From Desulfobacteraceae bacterium (lineage in GTDB: Bacteria; Desulfobacterota; Desulfobacteria; Desulfobacterales; Desulfobacteraceae), in assembly GCA_003354055.1 (NCBI GenBank), contig PIVQ01000442.1, forward strand, positions 1-6,301: 6,301 bases of DNA, given 5' to 3'. Under the pieces are notes generated by a model, which was not told the DNA's origin, did not search any database, and worked only from the letters and a program-made list of their open reading frames with translations. Both the position numbers and the translations under genes were made by a program. Positions 5,505 to 6,301 of the stretch are shown here, in pieces (the first letter of the stretch is position 1; each line of letters opens with the position of its first letter).

Positions 5505-6301
5505 AAGTAGTTGGTCACGCATATCAGGCCGCTCCATAGCAAAGGCCAGGTTGGCCATCTGGAATCCGACTTTGTCTCCGCAGTCAAACCGTTTCCCTTC
5601 GAATTTATATCCAAAGATGGGCTGTTCTTTGAGCAGGCCTTTCATGGCGTCGGTAAGCTGTATTTCTCCGCCCGCCCCTTTTTTCTTTTTGCCCAGATAA
5701 TCCCAGATTTTCGGGGTAAGGATATACCGCCCCACAATAGCTAAGTTGGACGGGGCTTCTTCGGGTGAAGGTTTTTCGATCATATCGTTGATCCGGACCA
5801 CATTATCTTCCAGAGGACCTGCATCCAGAATGCCGTATTTATCGGTCTGATCTTTTTCTACTTCCATGACCGCGGCAATGGAGGCCCGGAACCGGTCGAA
5901 TTTTTCAACCATCTCGGAAAGCACCGGTTTCCCTTTGGTCTGGATCATATCGTCGGCCAGCAGGACGGCAAAGGGTTCGTCTCCCACAATATCCCTTGCA
6001 CACCAAATGGCATGGCCTAAGCCCAGAGGCTCATGTTGGCGGGTATAGACAATGGTTCCGGTTCTGGGAACCAGTTCCTGAACCTGCTTGAGCAGGTCTG
6101 TTTTCCCTTTGGCCATAAGGCTGGCTTCGATTTCAAAACTCCGGTCAAAATGATCTTCCAGGGCTTTTTTGCCCCGCCCGGTCACAAAGATGATCTGTTC
6201 AATACCTGCGGCAAAGGCTTCTTCAACGGCATATTGGATAATGGGCTTGTCCACCACGGGCAACATCTCTTTGGCCATGGCCTTTGTGGCAGGGATGAAT
6301 C
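5481..6301 (-). CDS. galU: UTP-glucose-1-phosphate uridylyltransferase (5' end beyond the window)
   Basis: Makes UDP-glucose from UTP and glucose-1-phosphate in the cytoplasm, the activated sugar for cell-surface polysaccharides and galactose metabolism. The minus-strand frame stays open to the window edge, with 272 residues visible. The Met at 6278 is not the start: upstream codons read FIPATKA, giving FIPATKAMAKEMLPVVDKP, the usual GalU N-terminal signature (R-F-L-P-A-T-K-A-x-P-K-E-M-L-P). Only about 15-20 residues, including the G-x-G-T-R nucleotide loop, should lie outside. Numbering from the 6278 Met, further family marks are EPLGLGHA 83-90, the metal-binding LLADD 106-110, EKPSPEEAPSN 168-178, GAGGEIQLTDA 201-211 and GKRFDCGDK 228-236. 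The C-terminus, ending IKGYC, is close to normal length. It converges on the transglycosylase gene, so it belongs to a separate transcription unit whose promoter is off the window. Confidence 0.96.
   Translation of the reverse strand, partial: FIPATKAMAKEMLPVVDKPIIQYAVEEAFAAGIEQIIFVTGRGKKALEDHFDRSFEIEASLMAKGKTDLLKQVQELVPRTGTIVYTRQHEPLGLGHAIWCARDIVGDEPFAVLLADDMIQTKGKPVLSEMVEKFDRFRASIAAVMEVEKDQTDKYGILDAGPLEDNVVRINDMIEKPSPEEAPSNLAIVGRYILTPKIWDYLGKKKKGAGGEIQLTDAMKGLLKEQPIFGYKFEGKRFDCGDKVGFQMANLAFAMERPDMRDQLLSFIKGYC

Noticed and set aside
6276..6278. ATG at 6278 as the galU start
   Set aside because: The preceding codons read FIPATKA, part of the conserved GalU N-terminus, so the gene begins beyond the window.
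1..6301. CRISPR array, tRNA, insertion sequence or prophage signals
   Set aside because: No regularly spaced repeats beyond the 16-bp array, no tRNA cloverleaf, no transposase or integrase motifs and no terminal inverted repeats were seen. The window looks like ordinary chromosome.

Overview
The window looks like chromosomal DNA of a sulfate-reducing deltaproteobacterium, most likely Desulfobacterales. I infer this from the GC content near 50 %, the EndoQ-like PHP protein fused to a UvrD helicase, the DUF4124 lytic transglycosylase and the AhpF-like thioredoxin/HEAT protein. No search was run, so the taxonomic placement is an impression.

Layout. At the left (1-881, minus strand, cut by the window edge) is a thioredoxin-fold protein. 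It has a twin-thioredoxin module like the N-terminal domain of AhpF, with a CPHC active site, followed by HEAT-type helical repeats. A 197-bp divergent intergenic region (882-1078) holds two copies of a 10-bp direct repeat and a 10-bp palindrome. Then come three genes on the plus strand that probably form one transcription unit: a 1115-residue EndoQ-UvrD fusion (1079-4426), a 127-residue protein of unknown function (4490-4873), and a secreted SLT-type lytic transglycosylase (4854-5474) that starts at a TTG inside the preceding gene. On the minus strand, 6 bp beyond the transglycosylase stop codon, is galU (5481-6301, start codon outside the window), which makes UDP-glucose.

The central object is the EndoQ-UvrD fusion. 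Its N-terminal 430 residues have the PHP active-site histidines and acids and the Cys-rich zinc region of endonuclease Q, the enzyme family that nicks DNA 5' of deaminated bases. Its C-terminal 615 residues carry a full set of SF1A (UvrD/PcrA) helicase motifs. The protein ends in QLELF, which fits the bacterial sliding-clamp binding pentapeptide QL(S/D)LF closely. Read together, the polypeptide could nick at a deaminated base, unwind the damaged strand and be tethered to the beta clamp: a one-protein front end for an alternative excision repair pathway. The codons for the C-terminal residues lie in the first unit of a degenerate 16-bp tandem repeat that fills most of the gap to the next gene.

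The other genes are not obviously linked to repair. The transglycosylase and galU belong to the cell envelope, and the thioredoxin protein to thiol redox chemistry.
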